Shown here: one piece after another, positions 33,740 to 46,300 of the stretch
Layout of the letters: each line of letters begins with the position of its first letter
How positions within the stretch are numbered: the first letter of the stretch is position 1
From: Branchiostoma floridae
Taxonomy: Eukaryota > Chordata > Leptocardii > Amphioxiformes > Branchiostomatidae
Length of the DNA: 64,000 nucleotides
Assembly: GCF_000003815.2 (NCBI RefSeq)
Contig: NC_049986.1
Location: 16,483,172 to 16,547,171 of the forward strand
Direction of reading: 5' to 3'
Position numbers and translations under genes: made by a program
Notes under the pieces: generated by a model
Told to the model about the DNA's origin: nothing
The model's database searches: none
What the model saw: only the letters and a program-made list of their open reading frames with translations

Positions 33740-36700
33740 ACACAGAAGGTAGGTGTTCTGACCTTTGCTTGTGCGATAAGTCGTTCATATCCGCCCCGCT
33801 CTCGGTGTGGATGCGGTTCTGTTCATGTTGGATATGTGGACGGAGGATTTAGTTGGAAAGACCCGTGACTTCACGTCATTCCAGAGCCCGCTTGTGAACA
33901 CCACGTGCCTACAGGGATACAAGCATGTAACGCAGTGAACACGGGGAATGTAGCTCTGCGCTGAGTTTTTTTCGGAGGTATTGGCGCTTCTTTTAACATA
34001 CGCACCGGACAAGGTAAGACCACTTAACGTTGGCGTGGGCAATCCCGTATCTGCACCCCAGTGCTGATAGTGGTACTCTGTTCTTCAATGTAGCTTCTGT
34101 GGATTTTCTTTTGGTATAGCTGTATGTCATGCTCGTGAATCAAATACTACATTACGTAGAAAGCTTGCGACAGCAGGCTGTTTAAAGTGATAAATCCCAG
34201 AATCTGTGTGCGCGATCTTTCTCTACGTGTACGTACGTTATCGCTATCGTACTTGTGTTGTACGTGTCTCCAGCTCGTTAGCAGTTGTCATGAGTATACC
34301 CCGTCACGAGCGAGTCATGATCAGCCCTCTAGCCTTGAGCGCACAGTGACCTTACGTAAAACGTCACGCCCGCTGAGTATCTCCCTAGCCTGTCAGCCAT
34401 AGCCTTGGGTATCACGTACAGTTATTTATCACTCCTCTGTTAGCGGGTCCGAAGAGAGACAGAAACGAGTACCTCTGGTAGTTGAAAACGTTAAGCTCGT
34501 CAGGCATGGCTTATCCTATTCGGACTAAGTCTACCCGAACGTTAATCTTCCTGTAATACCAAACGCTAGGGAGATGTTCCCCCAACGCCAACAGAACGTT
34601 TTGAACATCATTTGTAATTGTAGCAATATTTCTCCGCCAGTGTCATGCTTAATTGTACATTTGTCAAACTGTTTCGTGTTCATTTTGACAATAATTGCTG
34701 TCCGTCGATTCCCTACCCTGCTTTATGTTGCCTTACGTGAAAGAATGTGGAATTCGTATCAGCGATAAATGTTCCACTGTATAATGTATGTATGCTCGAT
34801 TGCACTCAATATCAGTATTGCTACCTGGGATGTCCCTTGGATTGCCATGTTGCAATTTCAATAAATGGATAGGATTCCTTACTTTGTTGGAAGATGCAAA
34901 AGACAGTTCAGTCATAGGGTGTAGAGACTTTATGTTAAATGGTGTGTACAACGCGTTCCTGTGGTATCTGTTGTGCATAGCATGTCCAATTACTTGTGTA
35001 TGCTGACGTGCAAGAGATCCGAGACTTAACATATTTTGTATTGTTTTAACATATTACAAAAGCATATTACATATAGAACGAAAATCTTTTTATCCGTATA
35101 ATTCTGCGTATGGATCTTTGCTGCAGGGTGAGCTTACTCTGAAAGCTAGAATAGGAACGAAGGCAATAAAATCATTAAAAGCGTAGGGCTGTTATTCGTA
35201 TTTGCCTACTTGCATGCTAGATAGTATCTGTACATGCTACTTACTCTCTCGTAGTAGTGCACTCTAAACATCGGTGTTACTGTTAGGCATAGGAAAATGT
35301 GCTTGGTACATTACGATAATGACCTTCAGAGTGAAAGGGAGGATCTATTTTACTGGATTTAGCCATCATGTTGGTTGTTTTCCCGTGTAGATTGTAGGTT
35401 TTGATGTCAGGGTCCCAGTGCAGTGATGGCATCTCGGGGATAGAAAGTACCTCCATTTGCAGCGCATTTGCATCTATTGCAGAACATAGACATCTTCAAC
35501 TATATGGGCTCTACAGTCAAAACATTGTTATCTCTCTCTCTCTCTCTCTGTATGTGCGGGTATGCATGCATCTATACAATAGCCCAATATCTATAACCGT
35601 GCACATGACGTTTTTCCCTCTTCAGTTCTAGGCCTTTCTGATTTATTGATATTCAAACCCCCAAAGCTGCCTTATCTGAACAAGGATAACAAGAATGCGT
35701 GGCAGATGCTTTAGTTTTAAACAGAAATAAGTTAACGCAATAAAATTAATATACATTTGCCATAATCTGTAAGAAACGTGGAGTAATTTGCAAATTATAT
35801 ATTTAGAAGGAAGATGTGTGCAGTTCATATAACGATGCCAATGACGGCTTTTTGTACGAAGCTTCATCTGTGTTGGTGCAAAGCATTTAAGATAAGTATT
35901 ATATTCAAAAATATGTCCCTTGATGCTTCCAAACACAAGGGTCTTATCTCGTCGTCTTGGGTCACCACATCATGGCTCAGTCATGATCAGAGACCTAGTG
36001 TTTTGCTTTGTAGTTGGTCCGATAGCTTATAGCACGTGATCGCATCGTGCACCAGAGCCCACCAAACTTTACTCAGCAGTGGGACGGGCACAATGCCGAC
36101 TTACAACCACCCCTTACCCATGTTGTAGTCAAATGTCAAACTGGATGTTGCCTTTTCTCATGACAACTTTAAGGATTATTGTAAACTAGATAAGTTGACA
36201 CACAGACAGATGAATGGACGTTAACTTTATTGCTCGATGATTGTACCGGATACGACGTATGGTAACAACTCCTAAGCTCCATACAGATATAGAACAACAA
36301 AATATCATCAATAACATTATACGGTTTACAGTACAGTCATGTGTGAATGATTTGGTCTCGCATTCGGAATAATGTACTTATAGTATATTGACCTTGTTAT
36401 GCGGATGCGCAACAATTGTATCACACATTAGACCATGTCTTTTCTATGTAACATTGTCCCCCGCCGGTCTTCCCACACAGACACATAAAGAAAGGCCGGC
36501 GTCTTCTGCCGTGAACACCGGTCAGTTAGATGCTGTGCTTATGAAACATAGATGTATTCGATCTTATAAGAAAGCCCCGCTCTGATATACGTCCTGTTGT
36601 GTAATGTGTCGTGGTTGGCAGGTTACAATATTGTACCATCTCCACAGTGATAAAGCGATGGGACTGATGAAACTGACCATTTACGGAAGGGGGAGGTATG

Positions 36701-39700
36701 TGGGGGCAAAATTATGCTTTTGGATGAATGAACAAACTTTGTTGCTCGGCAATCGTGTATGGTACAATGTATTTTTTGTAAAACTTTGATTGCTTTTGAC
36801 AAAAAATATCATTACAATCCATCCAGAGGTTCTAGAATTATGCTGACCACAAATATGCGGAAACACGCACAGACAGACACACAGACAGACACACCAAAAA
36901 CTATACCTCCATTTTTCATGGAGGTAAAAAAAGATGCATAAACTGTACGCAAGGAACACGAGAACTGATGCAAGCAACAGTTTTAATGAAACAAAAATAC
37001 AATGTACTGCAGTCTAATCTTGGCAGAATACCAGATATCTGAGCGCGGTGGGGGTTTGAACTCTGCTGTATGTGACCGCCATTCCTGTAGAGGCCATTGT
37101 CGTAAATGGTAACACGATGCGTCACATCCTTCCACCAACATTGAGTTACAAGATATGCTCATATCTCAGCCCAGTCAAAGGCAGAGATCTAGACATGCCC
37201 TGATTAAGATCACATCCAGTATTCAGGCATGGAGACGGATGGAAGTACAGAGGGTACGTCACGTCCTAATCTGATTGTGATATGATTGATGAGCGGGTGC
37301 GTGGAGAGGATTCTCCCTCCTTATGACATGCATTTTTGACTGAGGCCTTACTAGGTCAACTGATACATCTAGCGTACGTGCTGGAACAACGGGGGCTGTG
37401 GGCAGTTTGCCAAGTAGCGAGGACGTCTCTTTTTTCTTAAGCTCCACTTCAACCATTCCTACTAAAATTACAGGCATGTACAGTAGCCACTGCTCTCTCT
37501 AATACCAAACACTGTGTCCATTCATACGCACTTTGGACATTAGAACAGGCCGGAGAAATGCAACCTACTGCTGAGAGTTCAAACTTTCCAACGACTTGTC
37601 TTTGATGTATCACTACCATGGATAAAGTGCGAGGACGTTTGTATGTGAAGGATCGGCTGATGGGCGATAAGGTAGAGCCATTTATTTTTGTGACCCTCGT
37701 ATCTGTTGTATCTCTTTATTCCGGCAAAGCTACTTCTCAACGGCTGGTAGAGTCAGACATTGTCGTTTTTCACTATACTTTGTGGCTTGGTGGTGTGAAG
37801 TATGCACATGGTACCTTCTGAATTAATGTTTCTTCTCGTAAATGCTAAGAAAAATGATGGGTTAAGTCGGCTTTGGTAGTATTTTTTAGGCCTTTGCGAT
37901 ATAAATGGCAACATAAAAAGTTATGAATAAACTAGAAAGGCCGGTATTTGCTTAGGAGCAAATTCAGCTATCTTCACCCCGCTCTCCTCTTTATGCAAAA
38001 ATGGACTTTTCCAAAATTGAACTTGAAAAATCCAACGTGAGTACTGTACGGTAATCAAACTTTTATTTCTTTATTACAACACGCACACAGCATGCTAATG
38101 TTTCACACATTAACAAAGCAAGCACCGTTTTACTTCAAGAAAAAAAATTATGTCACAAACGGAAATTTTCTACAGATGCAACACGTTATGCGACCTTAAA
38201 CGTTGGTATTACGCACCCACAGCAGACAATAGTGTGGTTATGATTAAAGTTTTCCTGCTTATTTACACAAGGCAATTACTGCACTTATTCAAGGTTGTCA
38301 AAATCATTACTAATCTTCATACAAGCAGACCTCTCCAAACAAACTTCACTACACTTTAACTCTTTACCAAGATATGCTTATTAGCCGTTTTTAGCGAAGT
38401 GCAATTTAAAAAAAAATTCAATTGGATATCATGGCTGCACTGCAATTACATTATCATTACAAATACATATAAATTTATGCACATTGTATTCAGACAAAAA
38501 GGATCGCATTCTGTTTTTATACTTAGAGTTAATCAGCTAATACATTATATTGATGAACAAAGCTAATTGGCGACTGTATGTTTGCACGGAGTCTGTTTTG
38601 CATATCTAAATGTTTTGCATGTTTTTGTCTGAAAAAAGGATGCAGCAATTGCAGTTATTATACGTCTGTTATAAACTTAACGTCCCATTTATTTTCCACA
38701 TAAACTAATCAGTTTATGATTATCTAATTATTCTGATTAACTGTTTGTAGTACAGTGCATTACTAAATTACACAGCATATACCATGACGTGGTGTCTGAA
38801 AAGTCATCAAAACTTATTCATATCTGTCATGAAATACAATGTTTGAACTCATGGTTGGTATAATAATATCTCTAATTGTCACTTAGTTTAATAGTTACAA
38901 TATTGTCCCAAATAGCCTAATCATACATAAAGCTGGTGTTTCTGTCACAGTAACACTTCTTGCACTTGACTTTGCTATCCTCTCCTTGGTGTCTGTTGGT
39001 GCCACCTTTGTAGCCAGTTGTCTATTGTGTTCTCTGACAGGCCAGACTTTGTGGAATTAGTTGAGTTCCAGCACCCGGCCAATAACGAATTTAGCTCTGT
39101 CAAATTGACACTTTCTATCAAGGCACAACCCCACCGGTCTGCACAACAGTCCTGGTGGTGTATCCTCTTCCTCCAGTAAAAAATAGAATAGAATACAATA
39201 ATTAGTATTTCCTTTGTGTAATTTCATGTACTGCCACCCAGAGTAAAAGGAAGATCCTTTTTCTTTGTTGATTAGACAAAAAGCCACACCTGATTACATA
39301 TATTCTTGTACAACCAACCTGAATGGACAATTCACAACATAGTGTAACGTTTGTACTAGTAGATTTGCCCTTGAAAATCTGTACTATCATATAACGTTAC
39401 TATGGAAGAGAACTACTGTACACTTTTCACCGATAATTAGTAGAATCATATCATAATGTTTAATTAGTAGAATTGTAAGACATACTCTGTATTCTTTCTT
39501 TTTTCGTTGCAGTTTAAAGTTGGCCATACAAAATTGACTGTACTTTTTGTCGTGTCAATAAAGCTTGATGATACAATACTAGTACTGTCTCATCAGTCAC
39601 TGCAAAGCGCAACAATATTCCATGCATGCGCTCCCACTTACCGCGGCATTCTGACGCTACGGTATCGCTTATCCAGACACTCTAAACGTGGGTAAATCAA

Positions 39701-40000
39701 ACAAAAACTACACAATAACGACGACAAGTTACCCAAATTTGTTACTGCGTTTGTGTATTGTTGCCAATTTTAAGATAAACAGTACAATTTTTCACTTACT
39801 TTTAACGGACTTCTTCCCGGCGACATATATGTACTCCCAGCCGCTAAGTTGAAAAACCCTTCCTCATAGTACCCGAGCTGACCAATCAGGTCATCGCTTC
39901 CGCTAAGTGTCGGGCGCATATTGGTTCCCTTCTAAATTCAATTAGCCACAATGCACAGCTGCAGGTAAACAGCTTACGTCACGCGCGGAAACGTCCATAA
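33740..40000. other. No gene supported; one TC microsatellite
   Basis: A (TC)n run of about 19 bp lies at 35531-35549 and a CACAGACAGACA tract at 36870-36898. A cysteine-containing frame on minus near 39060-39180 (GLLCRPVGLCLDRKC) has no splice context that I trust. Nothing else resembles an exon. Confidence 0.4.
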
Positions 40001-40046
40001 CCATATATGGTGCAACGGACGCACGTGCAAACGTGACCATATATGG
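40001..40046. promoter_or_regulatory. Two perfect CArG boxes (SRF-type), 36 bp apart
   Basis: CCATATATGG occurs at 40001-40010 and 40037-40046. The sequence around them is CpG-rich and nearly mirror-arranged: ACGCGCGGAAACG before, ACGCGCGAAACG after, with a GCACGTGC E-box between at 40021-40028. CC(A/T)6GG is the consensus for serum response factor. No gene start is evident nearby, so function is inferred only; it may instead be part of a repeat. Confidence 0.4.
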
Positions 40047-40164
40047 TTACACGCGCGAAACGCGAGCTCGGTGAAAATATGCGTAGATACCCCGCCAAAT
40101 TGGCTTTTAAATGATTTGAAGTGACGTTTGGCCACCGGGGTCCTTTTAATAAGTATCTCACGCA

Positions 40165-40471
40165 GTATCATACCAACTTTCAAGTCATCTGGACGTAATA
40201 CCTGGGCACGGGAGACATGAATATACAGCCGGGCCAGAAAACGACCTTAAAACATCCCTAAAATCATTGTAAAGGTATCTATCAAAAAAATGAGAAAAAC
40301 GGGTCTGGGTATTGGCTCACTGTACCCTTGTGCCAAATTTCAGGTCATTTGGTCCAGGAACGACGGAGAGGAATCACTTTAAAGGTCGCGACAGGAGAAA
40401 GAAAGAAAGAAGAAACAGTATGAAAACAATATTTTCACTCGAAGCGTACCTACGGTACGCGGAGTGAAAAT
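40165..40471 (+). repeat. Dispersed repeat with terminal hairpin, copy B
   Basis: Plus-strand partner of 23597-23920. It shares CAAGTCATCTGGACGTAATACC, a TACCCTTGTGCCAAATTTCAG phrase and a GACAGGAGAAAGAAAGAAAG tract, then ends in a hairpin at 40431-40471. The inner stem is GCGTACC/GGTACGC and the outer stem ATTTTCACT/AGTGAAAAT. Confidence 0.7.
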
Positions 40472-43067
40472 AAATATAGACAAATGCTTTGTGATGGTGC
40501 ACGTGTGAAGAATAGTTGACCCACATAAGAATGTATACTGCAGGTACAGCTACTGCCGATTTATCATGATTAAAAGCTGTGCGAAACGACATGTGCGAAA
40601 CGTGCTCTACATGCCGTGGGGGGAGGAATGACCTGTGGCATATGAGAAATCTAACTCACTTACAGAATGTTGTTTTATGTCTTCCTCTCCTTGAGCACGG
40701 AACGGATGGAAGAGAAGTATTCTTATTCAGACAAGGTACAGGTTACCTTCGTTCTGCGCAAGTTAAGGAATCAGCTGATATTTTACATTTAAGGTTGTGC
40801 ACACATTATGATAACATTCCAGTTGTTTTGATGGCATTTTGAAATATTCTAAGATAAATGGTGCTAAGCTTAGTCCCAGTAATTCTACTAATAGAATAGA
40901 AAGCTCTATCATGTTTTTTTAGAAATAAGTCTTAATTATGTTGAACACTTTATCTAAGAAGATCACCATCTTAAAGGGTTTATGGTTTAATGAAAACAGT
41001 CATTATTTGTTGATTGTTGATTGTTTGTTTGTCACCATTCTGAACTGTTAACTGATAACTCATCACCACTCCTTAATCCCCATAGCGGGGTTCAAAATTG
41101 AGAAAAAAACATGCGCAACGGAAATATCGGAACCAGACGAATTCCTTCCGCAGTGCCTCCCATAAGATATAAATATGTTCTCTCTGAGAGATAATTCACC
41201 CACAGGCTACACATTCGGAAGTGACCCGTTCATGACCCCGAGAACCAACTCTGTTTCAGCGCCTACCGTCTCCACATTCTTCACAACTCACGACTCAGGC
41301 ATGATTATAGTGCTGCGGAAATGTAAAGTAGTGTGAGGGAAGCGCACTTTTACGGGACAAAACACACCAACAAAGTAATAAGGGCCTCGCACAGTGCATT
41401 CAAGTATTGTCCATCGTTGTGGGGATGCCCCATAAGTAATATGCAGAGAGTGCACATTCAGACATGTCTATGCCGTATAGTATTGCGTTGGCTGTATGTA
41501 TGCTGGTGCCGTACTAAGTTTGAATACCTTTTGAGAAGGATGTTGTATGAAACGTGGTCTCTAGGGATTAACAGGGGTAGTTCAGCTGGCGTGAACAGCA
41601 TGTTGTGTCTCCTTTTAGAGCAAATGTAGAATGTAACGTTATCAATTGGCGAGGAAAAGATATCATATCTTGTACGTCGTAGATAAATTTTAGAACACTT
41701 AATTCAAGATGGGAAATAGGAAACATATAAAGCTAGATTTGTCCCACCTGCAAATGAAATAGGCAAATGCATTTTCTTCAAACTGAATGTCTGAAACTGA
41801 CCATTTTAACAAAAACATGTGACATGCATAAGTTATATAGTATATTGTTTATTTGGCCATAACATATTTCATACATATGTTGTGGTTGAATAATTAAGCT
41901 AAATCCACGGTTTCAAACTGCATAGCTTAAAGCATGGTAGCGTTTACATTTGCAATATACATTGTAGTAGGAATATGTATGGAAGCATCCCCATGGAAAA
42001 TAACCTCATACCCGTATATATAAAATGGGTACAACATTGAATGTGGTCATCTCTACGTTTGTGTCGCATACGAATACGAATACAGCAATCTATCATTTGT
42101 GTTACGGCTCATTGGTTTTAATGAAATGTTTATATTGCAGCCTGTCAATGAGTCTCTGTAGGCTATTGGTAATATCGTTGCCATGGATCTTATGGCATAA
42201 TCTGTATGAGTAGGACAGCGTTTTATTAGCTTTCTTCCAGGTGCAGTGGTGTATAGGTTTCAGAAATCAATCGCTGTAGTTGTATTGTCTTCAGTATTTA
42301 GATGAGTTTTACACTGTTCATTATACCCAAACATCGCAAAAAACTTTGCAGTGTGAGTTTGTATACAGATGTTGAGATGCAGGTGTAACGTTATACGTAT
42401 TGCATTGTATTCCACATTCAGCTTATAATAGTCTGGTATCGTTCATAAGGTCCAATATACTTGCAATCTTTATATGGACAATGTCCATCAATCGTCACGT
42501 GACAAAGAAACTCCAAGATGACATTTCCGGGTTGACAAAGAGTTCGTCTCGAAAGCTATCCCAAGCTAATCAAACTTCAGTTGTGTGTATGCTGTTTAAA
42601 ATTTTGTCATTTTCTGTCAAAAACAAATTTTATATTGTAAGTTTGTAACAAATCGATTGACTTGGCTTTTTTAGATCCCAAATTAGCTGGACATGTCAGC
42701 TATTCTTCCTAGTTTCTGTAGTTGTATCGCCACCTTTGGCCCGGTTATCTACGACCACTATCTTACAAAACTTTACAGACGCAGATTTGTAGAATTCCAG
42801 TCCATTGCCTCACAAAAACCCACGAGCGAAACATTGGATTCAAGAGTAGTATGGGTCCTCTGAAATCGAGGTGGATTTATGGCATTCGTTCCCTTTCTGA
42901 TTTCCTGGTATAAGGTTTACAATCTTTGAGAGGTGCTATTGAATGTGAAATACATCAACTGTAATATAGACTATCACAAATAATGCTGTGGAAGGTCTCC
43001 CATCTCTCTGCCACATACATTGTAAACGCACATCAGACCTACCTTCTATTATTGGTGATTGCTCATG

Positions 43068-43356
43068 GTTAAACCCTTCCCGCGCCAAGGGCAGTGCCCA
43101 TTTCTGGCGCATAGGGCGGTGCCCATCTCTGTTTCGTTAGCCCTGGGCCACACACAACGCAATCACTACAGCAGGGGGCTAGTCCACTGGTAGTGGTGTG
43201 TGTTCAACTTCCACACTCTTTCCCGAATGCTGAGTGCTAAGCAGAGAAAGCAGCATGTACCATTTTTATAGTCTTTGGTATGACTCGGCCGGGATCGAAC
43301 TCACGACCTTCCGAATGCAAGGCGAACACTCTACCCACTAGGCCATTGCACCGGCT
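43068..43356 (-). mobile_element. tRNA-derived SINE, full length with 10-bp target duplication
   Basis: Read on minus, the head AGCCGGTGCAATGGCCTAGT contains an A box TGGCCTAGTGG (43335-43345) and a B box GAGTTCGATCC (43292-43302), 32 bp apart as in tRNAs. A body of about 220 bp follows, including GATGGGCACCGCCCTATGCG and GGGCACTGCCCTTGGCGCGG, and it ends GGGTTTAAC without a clear poly-A tail. It is flanked by ATTGCTCATG at 43058-43067 and 43357-43366, which fixes both boundaries. The Pol III promoter would drive minus-strand transcription; mobility needs LINE proteins. Confidence 0.88.
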
Positions 43357-43369
43357 ATTGCTCATGCCA

Positions 43370-46300
43370 ATTCATAATTCCCTGAATAACGTCTGCGAGA
43401 TGTAATAAGCAGGATCGATTTGCCGCCATGGCACGCAGTCCTCCACTGCTGCCCACTACCATTTTGTGCTTGGTTAAACTTTGTGGAACACGTGGTTGGT
43501 GGTTAGGCGGGACCAATCTCATCATAGTAATGGGCTGTTGATGGCTTCTAATTTCCATCCTGACACGTCAAATCACTGTTTTCCATTACGGTTATTGATT
43601 GACAGTGGCCCTGAACAGGTGGCGTCCATATGAGACTACAATCAGATGGATGTGAAATTGGCCATGGTGGGAGGCTTGGTCACTTCGCTGATTAGGACCT
43701 TTTTACCTGTCTCCTAAGCCCTATTGTGGATGTTCCTAAGGAAAGTTTACGAGTCTTCATATTCACGTTATCGGGTATTTATGCACTCGTAGTTTTCAAG
43801 GATGAAGAACTTTTCCTATGGTCGTATAAAGGGTTGTTGGATGGTGTTTTTATGGAAGGTTTCGGTCTAGAATAGGTTTTTTAAGATGCATACATAACCT
43901 GCGTTGGCTTTCTGTTTACTGCAATTTCCAATTTATACGTCCGCCACATATATTTACATGGATGTTTATCATCATTGTTTTGAACATGGAAAATCCTTTG
44001 CTTACGGCGCTGGTCGTAAAAGGACTACAAGCAAAGATGAGTCAAACTTCACGCAAAACTATATCATCTTGCTGTAGTTACCAATTTGATAAGATGACAT
44101 TCAGATTCTTTATTATTTTTTATTATAGGACATACAGATATGTCGTAAAGATGTCACGACAATATATGTCGCTCTTGAAAAAATCATATTCGATATTTTG
44201 TTGTTTTTTGCGTCCTAGCTTTCACCATTCATGCTACATGTAGATGAGAATAAAGGGCTTTACATTTGATAATAATGTTAAAGGCATATGCAATGTCATA
44301 GGTATTATTATTGTGCGTCCATTTAAGGGGATTACAACGGATACCGTAAAGTGTAGGCTTAGCTACAAGGTAAGCCACGTGCCTTTTATTTTTAGCCAAA
44401 CATCGGCAACGCTGCTAATGGATCGACTGAAACGTCATCGAGCGGACAGAGTAGGCGGCCTGTAACCTTTGAATAACCTTTCACCAGTCTCCTGCATGTA
44501 TTAAGGGGAGGACAGTCGTGTAATTTTGTTAACGCCCTTTTGAGAATCTATGGCGAATTTTCTATGGATATTGTATGAGGGTAATACATTCTATGAAAAT
44601 GATAATACTCATCTTCATTCTTTAGCCCATTCTGACGAAATCATGTTGCAACAATAATACTCCAGACGATGTGGCCAATTAACAATGAACAATGATATAA
44701 CAATCTTCTAGTGTACGTCGTTATATCTTGAGGGCCTTCTTGTCGTTACACTTGTTCGACGTCTAAGTGCCGCAACTTAATGTTTACCTAATCTCTTCAA
44801 TATTTGCCTTTCTAAATAGCATGGCTTAAGATTGGCCTTCAGCCAAGAACTTGCGAAAAAACGTATTTTACATCACAATGTTGTTTTCTTATGAAATCAC
44901 ATAAACATTGAAATATGTTTTCTATTACTTCACGCTTAGCCTGCAGTGTTTGAATAATTACTGTATTTTGTGGGCCCATTGATGATATTACTTCCTTCTA
45001 GAGACTGTCTTTACCTTTTATCTCATTCAGATTTGTCACTAAGATACGCCATTTATCAGAGCACCAATAACGGTGGATCCTATTACGGTTCAATTTTTGT
45101 GGATTTATCCACGACTAAGTGCGCGCCTGATCATAAAACCACCCATGAACAGTGATCACAGGGGGTTTATGTATTTTTCGTACTTTCTATTAATTCCACC
45201 CATTATCCATTGTTGACGATGATACTTTTAATGCCACATTAAAATTCAACGTTATGAACGAAACGCTATGTTTAATTGTAGGGATGGCAGAGTCATCAAA
45301 GAAAACAAATACCTGTACATTAGCATGCCGTAAAATTGGTACTTTGTCTTTACTTTATATTGTGAATGCTCTCATAAAATGTTTTATGTAACGTTAGCGA
45401 CAAAACTGATTTGTTATTTTGGGTGCGATTAAAAGGGTAGCCCACAACCCTTACGCGTATGGTGTGCCAGCCAGTGCCCAGTGATCAGTCTAAGAAAACG
45501 TACCTTAAGGTAAAAGTCTACACTCTCTCAGACAGAGATGTGGACTGAAAATGATATACTGAATGCGAATCCTTATCCTCTGCTACAAACTTCGCAGAAG
45601 AGAAACGCAGAAGTGTTGATATGTGCGTCTCAGCAGCATTCACTGACAAATTGTGCGTTGAATCTGCTCGAAAAGCCTCTTGCCATATTTATCCATCGGT
45701 CAACTCTCTGGATGAGGTGCAGCATTTGGAGGCAGCAACCGTACAGCACCATTACATTAGACTGCCTCGCTTTTAAAGGCGGAAATCTGACCGGATGTAC
45801 AAAGGCTTATCCTTTAGTAAAGGTCGTGACCACAGATGGCAGCTGTAAGAGTGATTTTGACCTTCAGGAAGAAGAGTTTCTTTATGCAATCATATCTTAC
45901 GGTCTATTCCACCTCGGAAAGGAATGTCATGGAGTCCTGCTGGGCGGAAGAGTAGTGTTAAAAAGAGCTAACCATGAGACGGAGAATGTCTGTAACAAAA
46001 CAAGCCTCAAACACTTTCACAACATAAGCTGAATATATCGTAATCATCGTATGGGAAGTGCTCTAGCCGTTGACAAGCAAAATGTTGCCGTTGATATTGA
46101 GCACTTACGTGCATATCGCAGCAACATATTATTATAAAAGTAAGATAGAAATCTCTTAAAGTACCGAAAACAAAAAGTAATGATTGATGTGTGGATCTAC
46201 TGGAAAGAAAAATAATGATTGTGGATCTTTTCCAGAGAAATAGAAAACTACGCACCTTGTTCGATATTCCATAAAGTCAATGAGATTTGTCTCGAAGAAG

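Noticed and set aside
33388-33868. Open frames of 124-154 codons near 33.4-33.9 kb
   Set aside because: They are made mostly of the N gap.
39057-39190. Cys-containing minus-strand peptide resembling small secreted proteins
   Set aside because: Too few cysteines, no signal peptide start and no splice support.
45538-46032. 164-codon ATG frame
   Set aside because: No domain, repeat, promoter or splice context; composition looks random. Kept only as a length outlier.
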